Positions 1-5,495 of a DNA stretch of 5,495 nt are shown one piece after another; position 1 is the stretch's first letter, and the number at the start of each line of letters is the position of its first letter. This DNA is from Treponema sp. (lineage in GTDB: Bacteria > Spirochaetota > Spirochaetia > Treponematales > Treponemataceae), in assembly GCA_012799545.1 (NCBI GenBank), contig JAAZLA010000208.1, positions 1 to 5,495 of the forward strand, written 5' to 3'. The notes under the pieces are model-generated. The model had not been told where the DNA came from, ran no database searches, and saw nothing but the letters and a program-made list of their open reading frames with translations. A program made the translations under genes and the position numbers.

Positions 1-983
1 TTGTTTTTTTCGCTCGAGACTTCCATAGGTAAACCAGAGCAAACAAGGATTTGTTCTCGCACGATGTCTGAGTCCGTTACAAACTCGGTTACTGGATGTT
101 CCACTTGAATACGCGCATTCACTTCCATAAAGAAAAAGGCATCTCCTGAAACAAGAAATTCTATAGTTCCGGCCCCGCGATATTTTAAGTTTGCAAAAAG
201 ATTTTTTGCTCCCTCTGTCATTTCTTGTCGCATTTTTGGGCTAACTGAGGGAGAGGGACTTTCTTCAATCAATTTTTGGTGATTTTTTTGAACTGAACAA
301 TCACGCTCGCCGAGCACAGCGACATTTCCCTTACCATCGGCTACAACTTGCAGCTCAACGTGGCGCGGATTTACTAAGTATTTTTCAATATAGACTGTTC
401 CGTCAGCAAAGTTTGCTTCAGCCTCACGAGATGCAATTGTTAAGTTTTCCTTGAGGTCTTCTTTTTTATAAACAATTCTCATACCCTTGCCGCCGCCACC
501 AGAGGCAGCTTTTATGATAACAGGAAAACCGCATTTTTCAGAAATAGCAATTGCTTCTTCTTCTGTTTTTATCGCACCATCGCTTCCAGGTGTAATAGGA
601 AGTCCTGCTTTTATAGCAGTTGCACGGGCTTGCACCTTATCTCCGAGCATTTCAATTATATCAGATTTTGGTCCAATCCAAATGAGCCCAGCTTTTTCGA
701 CGTCGCGAACAAAGCGAGGATTTTCGGAAAGAAAGCCAACTCCTGGATGTATAGCCTGACAACCAGTTTGTAGCGCTATTGTAATGAGGGCTTCTGCGTT
801 TAAGTAGCTTTTGCTTGAGGGTGCAGGTCCTATGCAATAGGCTTTGTCTGCAAGTTTTACGTGTAAGTTTTCTTTGTCGGCCGAAGAGTAGACTGCAACA
901 GTTTCAATGCCCATTTCCTTACAGGTTCGAATAACGCGAACCGCAATTTCTCCACGGTTCGCAATAAGTATTTTTTTTATCAT
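1..983 (-). CDS. accC: AccC, biotin carboxylase subunit of acetyl-CoA carboxylase (C-terminus cut off by window edge)
   Basis: AccC carboxylates the biotin on AccB using ATP and bicarbonate, the first half of cytoplasmic malonyl-CoA synthesis. The 327 residues present open with MIKKILIANRGEIAVR, the standard biotin-carboxylase N-terminus. The ATP-grasp domain follows: K116, then K158 before a Gly-rich loop (GGGGKG, 162-167), H208/E210, and H235/K237 in VQKNHQK. The metal and catalytic residues are E275, E287, N289 and the cluster RIQVEH (291-296), all in the positions known from E. coli AccC. The family is usually about 445-450 residues, so roughly 120 residues, including the catalytic Arg near 338, lie beyond base 1. 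The ATG at 983 is 9 nt after the accB stop, preceded only by a weak Shine-Dalgarno (TAAGAG, partly the accB stop codon), which suggests translational coupling to accB. The identity is secure; whether the missing end is intact cannot be seen. Confidence 0.97.
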   Translation of the reverse strand, partial: MIKKILIANRGEIAVRVIRTCKEMGIETVAVYSSADKENLHVKLADKAYCIGPAPSSKSYLNAEALITIALQTGCQAIHPGVGFLSENPRFVRDVEKAGLIWIGPKSDIIEMLGDKVQARATAIKAGLPITPGSDGAIKTEEEAIAISEKCGFPVIIKAASGGGGKGMRIVYKKEDLKENLTIASREAEANFADGTVYIEKYLVNPRHVELQVVADGKGNVAVLGERDCSVQKNHQKLIEESPSPSVSPKMRQEMTEGAKNLFANLKYRGAGTIEFLVSGDAFFFMEVNARIQVEHPVTEFVTDSDIVREQILVCSGLPMEVSSEKN

Positions 984-992
984 GCTTTTCTC

Positions 993-1475
993 TTAGATTT
1001 TTTTTACGGTAAATAAATCTTGATCAAATTCTACTAGTTCGCCATTTGTTACAAGGATGTCTTCAATTATGCAATCAAATTCAGCTTCTAGGCTATTCAT
1101 CATTTTCATAGCTTCAAGTATGCAGATAACATCTCCTTTTTTTACCTTCTTGCCTTTTTCTACATAGGCGGGAGAGTCGGGAGAAGGTGAGCGATAAAAG
1201 GTTCCAACTATAGGACTTTTAATAGTAAGTGCATCGCTTAGCTTACTTGATGCAGCTGCTTTTTTTTCACTTGCATCTTCTGCTGTATTTTTTGTAGCAA
1301 CAGGGGAGGCAGCTGCCTGACTCGTAGCTGTTGGGAACTGTGCAGGAGCTTGTGATTGTATAGCTCGATCGTTTTTGCTCAAGGAAATCTTTGTTCCATC
1401 TTTTTGTATTTCCAATTCTTTTACTGAGCTTGTATCAAATTTTTCTAGTAAGCTTAAAATAAATGCTTCGTTCAT
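993..1475 (-). CDS. accB: AccB, biotin carboxyl carrier protein of acetyl-CoA carboxylase
   Basis: AccB carries the carboxybiotin that shuttles between biotin carboxylase (AccC, next gene) and the carboxyltransferase. The 160-residue length is normal for the family. Residues 1-35 form the conserved N-terminal segment. Residues about 38-80 are an Ala/Ser/Thr/Pro-rich flexible linker. From about 84 to 160 is the biotinyl (lipoyl-like) domain, beginning SPIVGTFYRSPSPDSPAYV, which includes the 'thumb' typical of acetyl-CoA carboxylase carriers. The biotinylated lysine is K124 in EAMKMMNS. The start at 1475 was chosen over an in-frame ATG at 1505 because the family N-terminus begins here and a GAGG Shine-Dalgarno lies 5 nt upstream; the longer form would translate through the hairpin element at 1493-1526. 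The gene follows fabV after 59 nt, the widest gap in the cluster, and precedes accC by 9 nt. What is seen is the biotin motif and thumb; the role is from family knowledge. Confidence 0.96.
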   Translation of the reverse strand: MNEAFILSLLEKFDTSSVKELEIQKDGTKISLSKNDRAIQSQAPAQFPTATSQAAASPVATKNTAEDASEKKAAASSKLSDALTIKSPIVGTFYRSPSPDSPAYVEKGKKVKKGDVICILEAMKMMNSLEAEFDCIIEDILVTNGELVEFDQDLFTVKKI

Positions 1476-1480
1476 ATTTT

Positions 1481-1484
1481 CCTC
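1481..1484 (-). promoter_or_regulatory. Shine-Dalgarno of accB
   Basis: On the minus strand GAGG is followed by AAAAT and then the ATG at 1475, a 5-nt spacing. It fixes the accB start at 1475 and not at the upstream in-frame ATG (1505). It lies 8 nt downstream of the base of the inverted repeat ending at 1493 and is not part of either predicted stem, so simple sequestration by those hairpins is not evident. Confidence 0.75.
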
Positions 1485-1492
1485 TTTTTCTC

Positions 1493-1526
1493 CCGATGCA
1501 TACAAACTTGTGCATCGGAAGTTTGT
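1493..1526 (-). promoter_or_regulatory. Two interleaved inverted repeats (alternative hairpins) in the fabV-accB gap
   Basis: Two perfect 8-bp inverted repeats interleave in 34 nt. In mRNA order the arms are ACAAACTT (1526-1519), CCGATGCA (1518-1511), AAGTTTGT (1509-1502) and TGCATCGG (1500-1493). Arm 1 pairs with arm 3 (loop 9 nt) and arm 2 with arm 4 (loop 10 nt), an a-b-a'-b' arrangement. Only one nucleotide or none separates successive arms, so a full double-stem pseudoknot looks sterically unlikely, and the two hairpins should be mutually exclusive. The second, GC-richer hairpin ends 17 nt before the accB ATG. Neither stem is followed by a U-run, so it does not look like an intrinsic terminator. 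It may act in RNA processing or stability, in adjusting accB translation, or as a DNA operator; the sequence does not decide between these. The repeats are seen directly; the function is unknown. Confidence 0.6.
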
Positions 1527-1534
1527 GTCGTATT

Positions 1535-2767
1535 TTAAATGCGGTCGAAGCGTTCTGTATCAGCTTCGTAATCTACTCCTGCAATATCAAAACCTGAAGT
1601 TGCCAAGAAGTCATGTCTATATCCTTCAAGGTCTGCAAGTTCGCCTACGTTTTCTTGAGTAACGAGTGGCATGATGCGATCAACTTCAGCTTGAACTTGT
1701 GGGTCCATTTCCCAGTCATCAATGCGGATTCGGTTTTCTTCGTCTACAGGAATTTTTGCAAACTCAGAACCATCAGTAGGGAGGTAGAGACGTTCCCAAA
1801 ACAATCGATTGATTTGTTCGATGCAGCCTTCGTGGCTTCCTTGCTCTTTCATTACTTTGAAGAGTACAGAAAGATACAAGGGGATAATGGGGATAACTGC
1901 ACTGGCACGGGTTACCAAGCCCTTATTGACTGAAACATAGGCTTCACCTTTTATGTTTGCCATTTTTTCTGTCAAAACCTTTGCGGTTTTTTCTAAGTGT
2001 TCTTTTGCCTTACCAATAGTTCCCCTTCTATAAATAGCTTGTGAAACTTCTGGACCAACATAAGAATAGGCGAGAGTGAGGCAGTTTTCTGCAAGGAGAT
2101 TTGCTTCGGAAAGTTGGTCTATCCATCGTTCCCAATCTTCTCCACCCATAACTTTTACTGTTTGCATCGCCTCATCTTCGTTTGCAGGTTCAGCAGAAAT
2201 TTCTTTCATTTCGCCAGTCATTGCATCGATGGTTGTTCCTGTGTATTTTGTGCCAAATGGTTTTAGAACAGATTTATACATAACTCCCGTTTCTGGATCG
2301 GTTCTAACAGGGCTTGCAAGCGAATAAATTACAAGATCAAAGACCATATTGTTTTCTTTTGCTGCTTGTATTACGTCTTGTTTTATGGGGTCGGAAAAAG
2401 CATCTCCGTCAATTGTTACAGAAACTAAGCCTGCTTTTTTTGCCTCCGCATCGAATGCAAGGTTATTGTACCAACCTGGTGTTCCGCCCTTTGTTTCTGT
2501 TCCCGCTTTTTCATAGGACACGCCTATGGTTGCAGCATCGTAGCCAAAGGTTGCGGTAATTCTACTTGCAAGTCCGTAGCCGTTTGAGCAACCAAGCACG
2601 AGTACATTTTTTATAGGGCGAAGATTTTTCCCCTTTGAAGCATTTTTTTTGTCATATTCTGCTCGAACTTTTTTTGTAATTTCAATTTGATCTAAAACGG
2701 CTTGTTTACATCCAGCTGGATGTGCGTTCAAACAAATATTGCTTCGAATCATTGGTTTTATTATCAT
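1535..2767 (-). CDS. fabV: FabV/Ter-family NADH-dependent trans-2-enoyl reductase
   Basis: This enzyme reduces the trans-2 double bond of an enoyl-ACP (FabV) or enoyl-CoA (Ter), the last step of each elongation cycle. At 410 residues it is slightly longer than the usual ~400. It closely resembles the crystallised Treponema denticola Ter from end to end (recalled from memory). Visible features are the N-terminal segment with NICLNAHPAGC (10-20), the nucleotide-binding turn GCSNGYG (59-65), E86 after the second strand as expected for NADH preference, YSLASPVR (148-155), and the catalytic pair Y246-x8-K255 in YRRGTIGKAK. The Y-x8-K spacing separates FabV/Ter from FabI (Y-x6-K); FabK is an unrelated flavoprotein. 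The C-terminus holds GYRHDFLA (382-389) and ends in RFDRI. A short extension near residues 331-338 appears longer than in T. denticola Ter. The start has AGGAG 8 nt upstream and lies 18 nt after fabZ. Placement inside a FAS operon favours an ACP substrate, but CoA activity cannot be excluded. Confidence 0.95.
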   Translation of the reverse strand: MIIKPMIRSNICLNAHPAGCKQAVLDQIEITKKVRAEYDKKNASKGKNLRPIKNVLVLGCSNGYGLASRITATFGYDAATIGVSYEKAGTETKGGTPGWYNNLAFDAEAKKAGLVSVTIDGDAFSDPIKQDVIQAAKENNMVFDLVIYSLASPVRTDPETGVMYKSVLKPFGTKYTGTTIDAMTGEMKEISAEPANEDEAMQTVKVMGGEDWERWIDQLSEANLLAENCLTLAYSYVGPEVSQAIYRRGTIGKAKEHLEKTAKVLTEKMANIKGEAYVSVNKGLVTRASAVIPIIPLYLSVLFKVMKEQGSHEGCIEQINRLFWERLYLPTDGSEFAKIPVDEENRIRIDDWEMDPQVQAEVDRIMPLVTQENVGELADLEGYRHDFLATSGFDIAGVDYEADTERFDRI

Positions 2768-2785
2768 GAGTTTTTCTCCTGTTTT

Positions 2786-3217
2786 TTAGTTTGCGCTGCC
2801 AACTAAGCACATCCATTCAGCTTCTGCGGCAACTTCATCACCGACATAGGCTTTTCCAGATTGCTTAATCATCTTTGGTGATACGCGTAGGTTTTTTACT
2901 TCCATTCGTACCTTATCGCCAGGGCGAACTTGGCGGCGAAACTTTACCTTATCAACAGTTGCCAAAAAGAAGAGAGAGCCTTCTGCAAACGTTTTTTGAT
3001 AGCTCAATGCCGCTCCACCTGCTTGTGCCATTGTTTCGACGAGGATAACGCCAGGAACAACGGGGTATTCGGGGAAGTGGCCTTCAAAGAAAAATTCATC
3101 TTCAGTAAAAATATGTTCGCTTACTGAACCTTCGGCATCGCATGAAAGAATTTCATCGACAAATAAAAATGGTTTTCTGTGCGGGATTAAACTTTCAATA
3201 TCTTTTGTAACACTCAT
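2786..3217 (-). CDS. fabZ: FabZ, (3R)-hydroxyacyl-ACP dehydratase
   Basis: FabZ removes water from (3R)-hydroxyacyl-ACP to give trans-2-enoyl-ACP, the substrate of the reductase encoded next. The 143-residue length and single hot-dog fold fit FabZ; FabA is longer (about 170 residues). The N-terminal IPHRKPFLFVDEIL (11-24) is characteristic. The active site is H47 in GHFPEYPVVPG and E61 in ETMAQAGG, with the 14-residue spacing of known FabZ enzymes. The C-terminal half has the usual KVKFRRQVRPGD (90-101) strand and turn. The ATG directly abuts the fabF stop codon, with AAGAAGG inside the last fabF codons as its ribosome binding site, so translation is probably coupled. No FabA, FabM or second FabZ is in the window, so the sequence does not show how unsaturated chains might be made here. 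Confidence 0.97.
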   Translation of the reverse strand: MSVTKDIESLIPHRKPFLFVDEILSCDAEGSVSEHIFTEDEFFFEGHFPEYPVVPGVILVETMAQAGGAALSYQKTFAEGSLFFLATVDKVKFRRQVRPGDKVRMEVKNLRVSPKMIKQSGKAYVGDEVAAEAEWMCLVGSAN

Positions 3218-4474
3218 TTATTTTACCTTCTTAAAAATAAGGACGCCATTGTGCCCACCAAAGCCTAAGGAGCCAGATGCTGCACATGAGATACCACCAG
3301 TGGCAGAAGCGTCAATTCCCTTGTTTGGGACATAGTCGAGATCGCAACCTTCATCTATGGCTGGATCGTCCAAGTTAATTGTTGGAGGATAAAATCCTTC
3401 TTCAATTGCTTTTACTGATAAAATAGCTTCTATACCGCCGGCAGCACCGAGGCAGTGCCCAGTCATGCTTTTTGTTGAAGAAACCTTCATCTTATATGCG
3501 TGTTCACCAAAAGCCATTTTTATCATTTGTGTTTCGGAAGGATCGTTAATTGGAGTCGATGTCCCGTGTGCATTGTAGTAATCGACGTCTTCGGGTTTTA
3601 CGCCTGCATCTTTGAGAGCGGTTTTTAGTGCCAAAGCCCCGCCAATTCCTGAGGGGTCAGGACTTGTTATATGGTAGGCATCGGAGGAAGCTCCGTAGCC
3701 TGCAAGTTCACAATAGATTTTTGCACCACGCTTGAGGGCAGATTCATATTCTTCCAAGATAAGTATACCTGCACCTTCTCCCATAACAAAACCTTCCCTT
3801 CGTTTATCAAAGGGACGACTTGCCTTTGTTGGGTCATCATTAAATGAAGTGGGTAAGGTTTGCAAAACGCTAAATCCACCGATACCAAAACCGGTTACCG
3901 TTGCCTCAGTTCCGCCAGAAATACACATGTCCATGCGACCGCTGCGTATTTGGTCGAGAGCAAGACCGAGGGCATCGGTTCCAGAAGCACAAGCGGTTGC
4001 AATCGTAAAACCCATACCATGTAAGCCATAGATCATAGAAATATTTCCCGGTGCTTCATTTGGAATAAGCAAGGGAATCGTTAAAGGCGGAATACGTGCA
4101 TTTCCTGCATCAAAGTATTTTTTCATAGAATGTTCTGTTACTTCAAAACCACCGATACCGTTTCCTAAAATACAACCTGTTTTTTCTTTGTCGATTGTAT
4201 CCTTTGTCAAACCTGCATCTTCTAAAGCTTGGGCTGTTGCAGCAACCGCGAGTTGGGTGAAACGCGCCATCTTTCGTGCATCCCGTCTGTCCATCCAATC
4301 CGATGGGTTAAAGTCTTTTACTTCACCCGCAATCTTACAACTAAAATCGCTCGCATCAAAAAGTGTAATTTCAGAAATACCACTTTTTCCTTCTTTTACG
4401 CCAGACCAAGTTTCTGCCAAAGTATTTCCCAAGGGAGTGACAGCACCTAAGCCTGTTACGACAACTCGTCTCAT
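3218..4474 (-). CDS. fabF: FabF, beta-ketoacyl-ACP synthase II
   Basis: FabF elongates acyl chains by decarboxylative Claisen condensation of acyl-enzyme with malonyl-ACP. From the chosen start the protein is 418 residues, close to the usual 410-415. It opens MRRVVVTGLGAVTPLGN, the standard FabF N-terminus. The thiolase-fold active site is complete: C162 in TACASG, H303 in NAHGTSTP, K335 and H340 in STKSMTGH. The C-terminal gating loop reads GSLGFGGHNG (401-410). The gate Phe of the GFGG motif is kept (F405), but two residues earlier there is Leu (L403) where E. coli FabF and most relatives have Phe. An in-frame ATG at 4504 would add ten residues overlapping fabG; it was rejected because the added residues are unlike the family. 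The start at 4474 is 1 nt after the fabG stop. No acpP lies between fabG and fabF, unlike E. coli. Confidence 0.97.
   Translation of the reverse strand: MRRVVVTGLGAVTPLGNTLAETWSGVKEGKSGISEITLFDASDFSCKIAGEVKDFNPSDWMDRRDARKMARFTQLAVAATAQALEDAGLTKDTIDKEKTGCILGNGIGGFEVTEHSMKKYFDAGNARIPPLTIPLLIPNEAPGNISMIYGLHGMGFTIATACASGTDALGLALDQIRSGRMDMCISGGTEATVTGFGIGGFSVLQTLPTSFNDDPTKASRPFDKRREGFVMGEGAGILILEEYESALKRGAKIYCELAGYGASSDAYHITSPDPSGIGGALALKTALKDAGVKPEDVDYYNAHGTSTPINDPSETQMIKMAFGEHAYKMKVSSTKSMTGHCLGAAGGIEAILSVKAIEEGFYPPTINLDDPAIDEGCDLDYVPNKGIDASATGGISCAASGSLGFGGHNGVLIFKKVK
3226..3232 (-). promoter_or_regulatory. Shine-Dalgarno of fabZ, inside the fabF 3' end
   Basis: AAGAAGG on the minus strand overlaps the Lys-Lys-Val codons that end fabF, 8 nt before the fabZ ATG. 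Because the fabF stop directly abuts that ATG, ribosomes finishing fabF pass over this site, which fits coupled translation and near-equal output of FabF and FabZ. Confidence 0.7.
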
Positions 4475-4475
4475 C

Positions 4476-5219
4476 TTAGGCCCCCATGCCACCATCAACG
4501 CCAATGATTTGCGCTGTAATATAACTTGATAAATCTGACGCTAAAAAGACACAGGAGTCAGCAACATTTTTCATGGTTCCACCCTTTTTCATAGGGATTG
4601 TCTCAAGCCATTTTGCTCGAGCTTCTTCTGGAATAGCTTGAGTCATATCAGTATCGATAAAACCAGGTGCAATGAGATTTACTCGCACTCCGCGACCTGC
4701 AACTTCTTTTGCAAGACTTTTGCTATAGCCGATGAGTCCAGCCTTGCTCGCTGAATAGTTTACTTGTCCGCCTTGACCATGAAGCCCAACGATACTAGAC
4801 ATATTGATAATTGAACCTTTTCGTTTTTTTATCATATCTGATGAAATAACTTGGCTAACGATAAATACACTCGTTAGGTTTACGCGAATAACATCGTCCC
4901 AGTCCTTCATAGACATTCTAAAAGATAGACCATCTCTTGTTATACCGGCGTTATTTACCAGAATGTCAAAGCCTCCAGAATCTTTGAGTGCCTTTTCCAA
5001 AACAGGAACAACTTCCTCTTTGTTAGAAACGTCGGCATAAATTTCTGTAAAGCTTCCGCCAAAAGATTTTGCATACGCTTCGAGCTCTTCTTTTACTGGT
5101 GACGGTTTAATTGATACACCCCATACGCTTGCGCCTTCTTCTAAATATCGCTTAACGATTTCTACACCGATACCTTGATAGGTACCTGTAACTAATGCTG
5201 TTTTTCCTTTTAATAACAT
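4476..5219 (-). CDS. fabG: FabG, 3-oxoacyl-ACP reductase (short-chain dehydrogenase/reductase)
   Basis: FabG reduces 3-oxoacyl-ACP to (3R)-hydroxyacyl-ACP. The 247-residue length is typical. The Rossmann motif TGxxxGIG is at 11-18, NNAGITRDG at 89-97, and the catalytic tetrad is N114, S142, Y155 and K159 (YSASK). APGFIDTDM at 184-192 and the C-terminal VDGGM are also typical. R133 and R176 match the two arginines that dock ACP in E. coli FabG, which supports a FAS role over a generic dehydrogenase. The cofactor loop is odd: it reads TGTYQGIG where E. coli has TGASRGIG, and position 37 is Ile where E. coli has Thr, so several usual NADPH 2'-phosphate contacts are missing; K38 might compensate. 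The start has GAGG 6 nt upstream and lies 12 nt after the fabD stop. The identity is secure; the cofactor preference is open. Confidence 0.95.
   Translation of the reverse strand: MLLKGKTALVTGTYQGIGVEIVKRYLEEGASVWGVSIKPSPVKEELEAYAKSFGGSFTEIYADVSNKEEVVPVLEKALKDSGGFDILVNNAGITRDGLSFRMSMKDWDDVIRVNLTSVFIVSQVISSDMIKKRKGSIINMSSIVGLHGQGGQVNYSASKAGLIGYSKSLAKEVAGRGVRVNLIAPGFIDTDMTQAIPEEARAKWLETIPMKKGGTMKNVADSCVFLASDLSSYITAQIIGVDGGMGA
4481..4485 (-). promoter_or_regulatory. Unusual G-run Shine-Dalgarno of fabF inside the end of fabG
   Basis: The only purine-rich ribosome binding candidate before the fabF ATG at 4474 is GGGGG, 6 nt upstream, formed by the last Met-Gly-Ala codons of fabG. It can pair with the CCUCC anti-Shine-Dalgarno with one G-U pair. 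It supports the start at 4474 and suggests fabF is translated by ribosomes that have just finished fabG. Confidence 0.5.
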
Positions 5220-5231
5220 ACTTTACCTCAC

Positions 5232-5495
5232 TTAGATAATTGATTGTATTTGTTCAAGAGTTCCACAAGGGATACTCGTAATTGCTTCTGCATAGCCAGA
5301 ATCTCGCCATAAACCAGATAAAACTTTCCCCGGTCCAACTTCAAGTAAAACTGCCTTTGACTTTGACTCTTCAAAAAAAGCATGAATCTTTTTTTCTACA
5401 CTTGTCCATAAAACAGGATAGGTAATATGTTCTACCGCACGTCTTTTTGCTTCTTCTCCGCTTTTGATTATATCACCGGTAACATTGGAAAAAAA
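5232..5495 (-). CDS. fabD: FabD, malonyl-CoA:ACP transacylase (C-terminal 87 residues only)
   Basis: FabD transfers malonyl from CoA to ACP, supplying the extender unit for FabF. Only the last 87 codons are in the window; the full protein is normally about 300-310 residues, so the active-site Ser (GHSLGE motif) and His lie beyond base 5495. What is seen is the typical FabD tail. It begins FFSNVTGD, matching the common SNVTA segment, followed by an RRAVEHITYPVLW segment equivalent to the family's 'hL..PVrW' pattern. LLEVGPGKVLSGL, the conserved GPGKVL turn near the end, follows. Position before fabG and 12 nt from it fits the common fabD-fabG order. The identity rests on the tail motifs plus this context, and no other reading of the frame is plausible. 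Confidence 0.93.
   Translation of the reverse strand, partial: FFSNVTGDIIKSGEEAKRRAVEHITYPVLWTSVEKKIHAFFEESKSKAVLLEVGPGKVLSGLWRDSGYAEAITSIPCGTLEQIQSII

Noticed and set aside
487..759. Plus-strand open frame of 90 codons
   Set aside because: It lies entirely antisense to the conserved ATP-grasp region of accC and its product resembles no family; it is a shadow of codon bias.
971..1005. Two 8-nt A-runs (minus strand) at the accB end and accC start as phase-variable slippage sites
   Set aside because: Both encode ordinary Lys-rich ends (VKKI and MIKKI) expected in these proteins, and 8-nt runs are common in AT-rich coding DNA; nothing else points to switching.
1476..1505. Longer accB start at 1505
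   Set aside because: It lies inside the inverted-repeat element and adds residues not found in BCCP; the ATG at 1475 has a well-placed GAGG.
1493..1526. Intrinsic transcription terminator in the fabV-accB gap
   Set aside because: Neither stem is followed by a U-run on either strand; the minus-strand sequence after the last arm is purine-rich (GAGAAAAAG).
1613..2559. Plus-strand open frames antisense to fabV (1613-1933, 2076-2327, 2314-2559)
   Set aside because: They lie opposite well-conserved fabV codons and have low-complexity or meaningless translations.
4475..4504. Longer fabF start at 4504
   Set aside because: The ten extra residues are unlike any FabF N-terminus and overlap the fabG end, while MRRVVVTGLG at 4474 is the canonical beginning.
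3732..4529. Plus-strand open frames antisense to fabF (3732-4031 and 4188-4529)
   Set aside because: They are mirror frames of a strongly conserved gene, with no recognisable protein or convincing ribosome site.
5220..5231. Regulatory site or small gene between fabD and fabG
   Set aside because: The 12 nt hold only the fabG ribosome binding site; no operator-like palindrome is visible.

Overview
The window is a single block of bacterial type II fatty-acid-synthesis (FAS II) genes, all on the minus strand. It is read from right to left, and both ends of the window fall inside genes. In transcription order the genes are fabD (3' end only, 5232-5495), fabG (4476-5219), fabF (3218-4474), fabZ (2786-3217), a FabV/Ter-type enoyl reductase (1535-2767), accB (993-1475) and accC (1-983, C-terminus cut off). 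Every protein was read by translation and identified from family motifs. No plus-strand gene, RNA gene, mobile element or CRISPR array is visible.

The probable source is a spirochaete of the genus Treponema, or a close relative. The main reason is that the enoyl reductase resembles, over its whole length and as recalled from memory, the trans-2-enoyl-CoA reductase of Treponema denticola. The moderately AT-rich composition and the Clostridia-like order fabD-fabG-fabF-fabZ-acc also fit. The species cannot be named from this window.

Functionally, AccB and AccC are two parts of acetyl-CoA carboxylase, which makes malonyl-CoA. FabD moves malonyl to acyl carrier protein. FabF condenses, FabG reduces, FabZ dehydrates and FabV makes the final NADH-linked reduction. 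The window therefore holds one full elongation cycle. The genes for ACP, FabH and the carboxyltransferase subunits AccA/AccD are not here and may lie outside the window.

Spacing is very tight (12, 1, 0 and 18 nt) from fabD to fabV, and 9 nt from accB to accC. The one wider gap is the 59 nt between fabV and accB. It holds two interleaved 8-bp inverted repeats that would form mutually exclusive RNA hairpins just upstream of the accB ribosome binding site. This is the least explained structure in the window. No new biological system was found; otherwise the window is an ordinary FAS operon with an uncommon choice of enoyl reductase.
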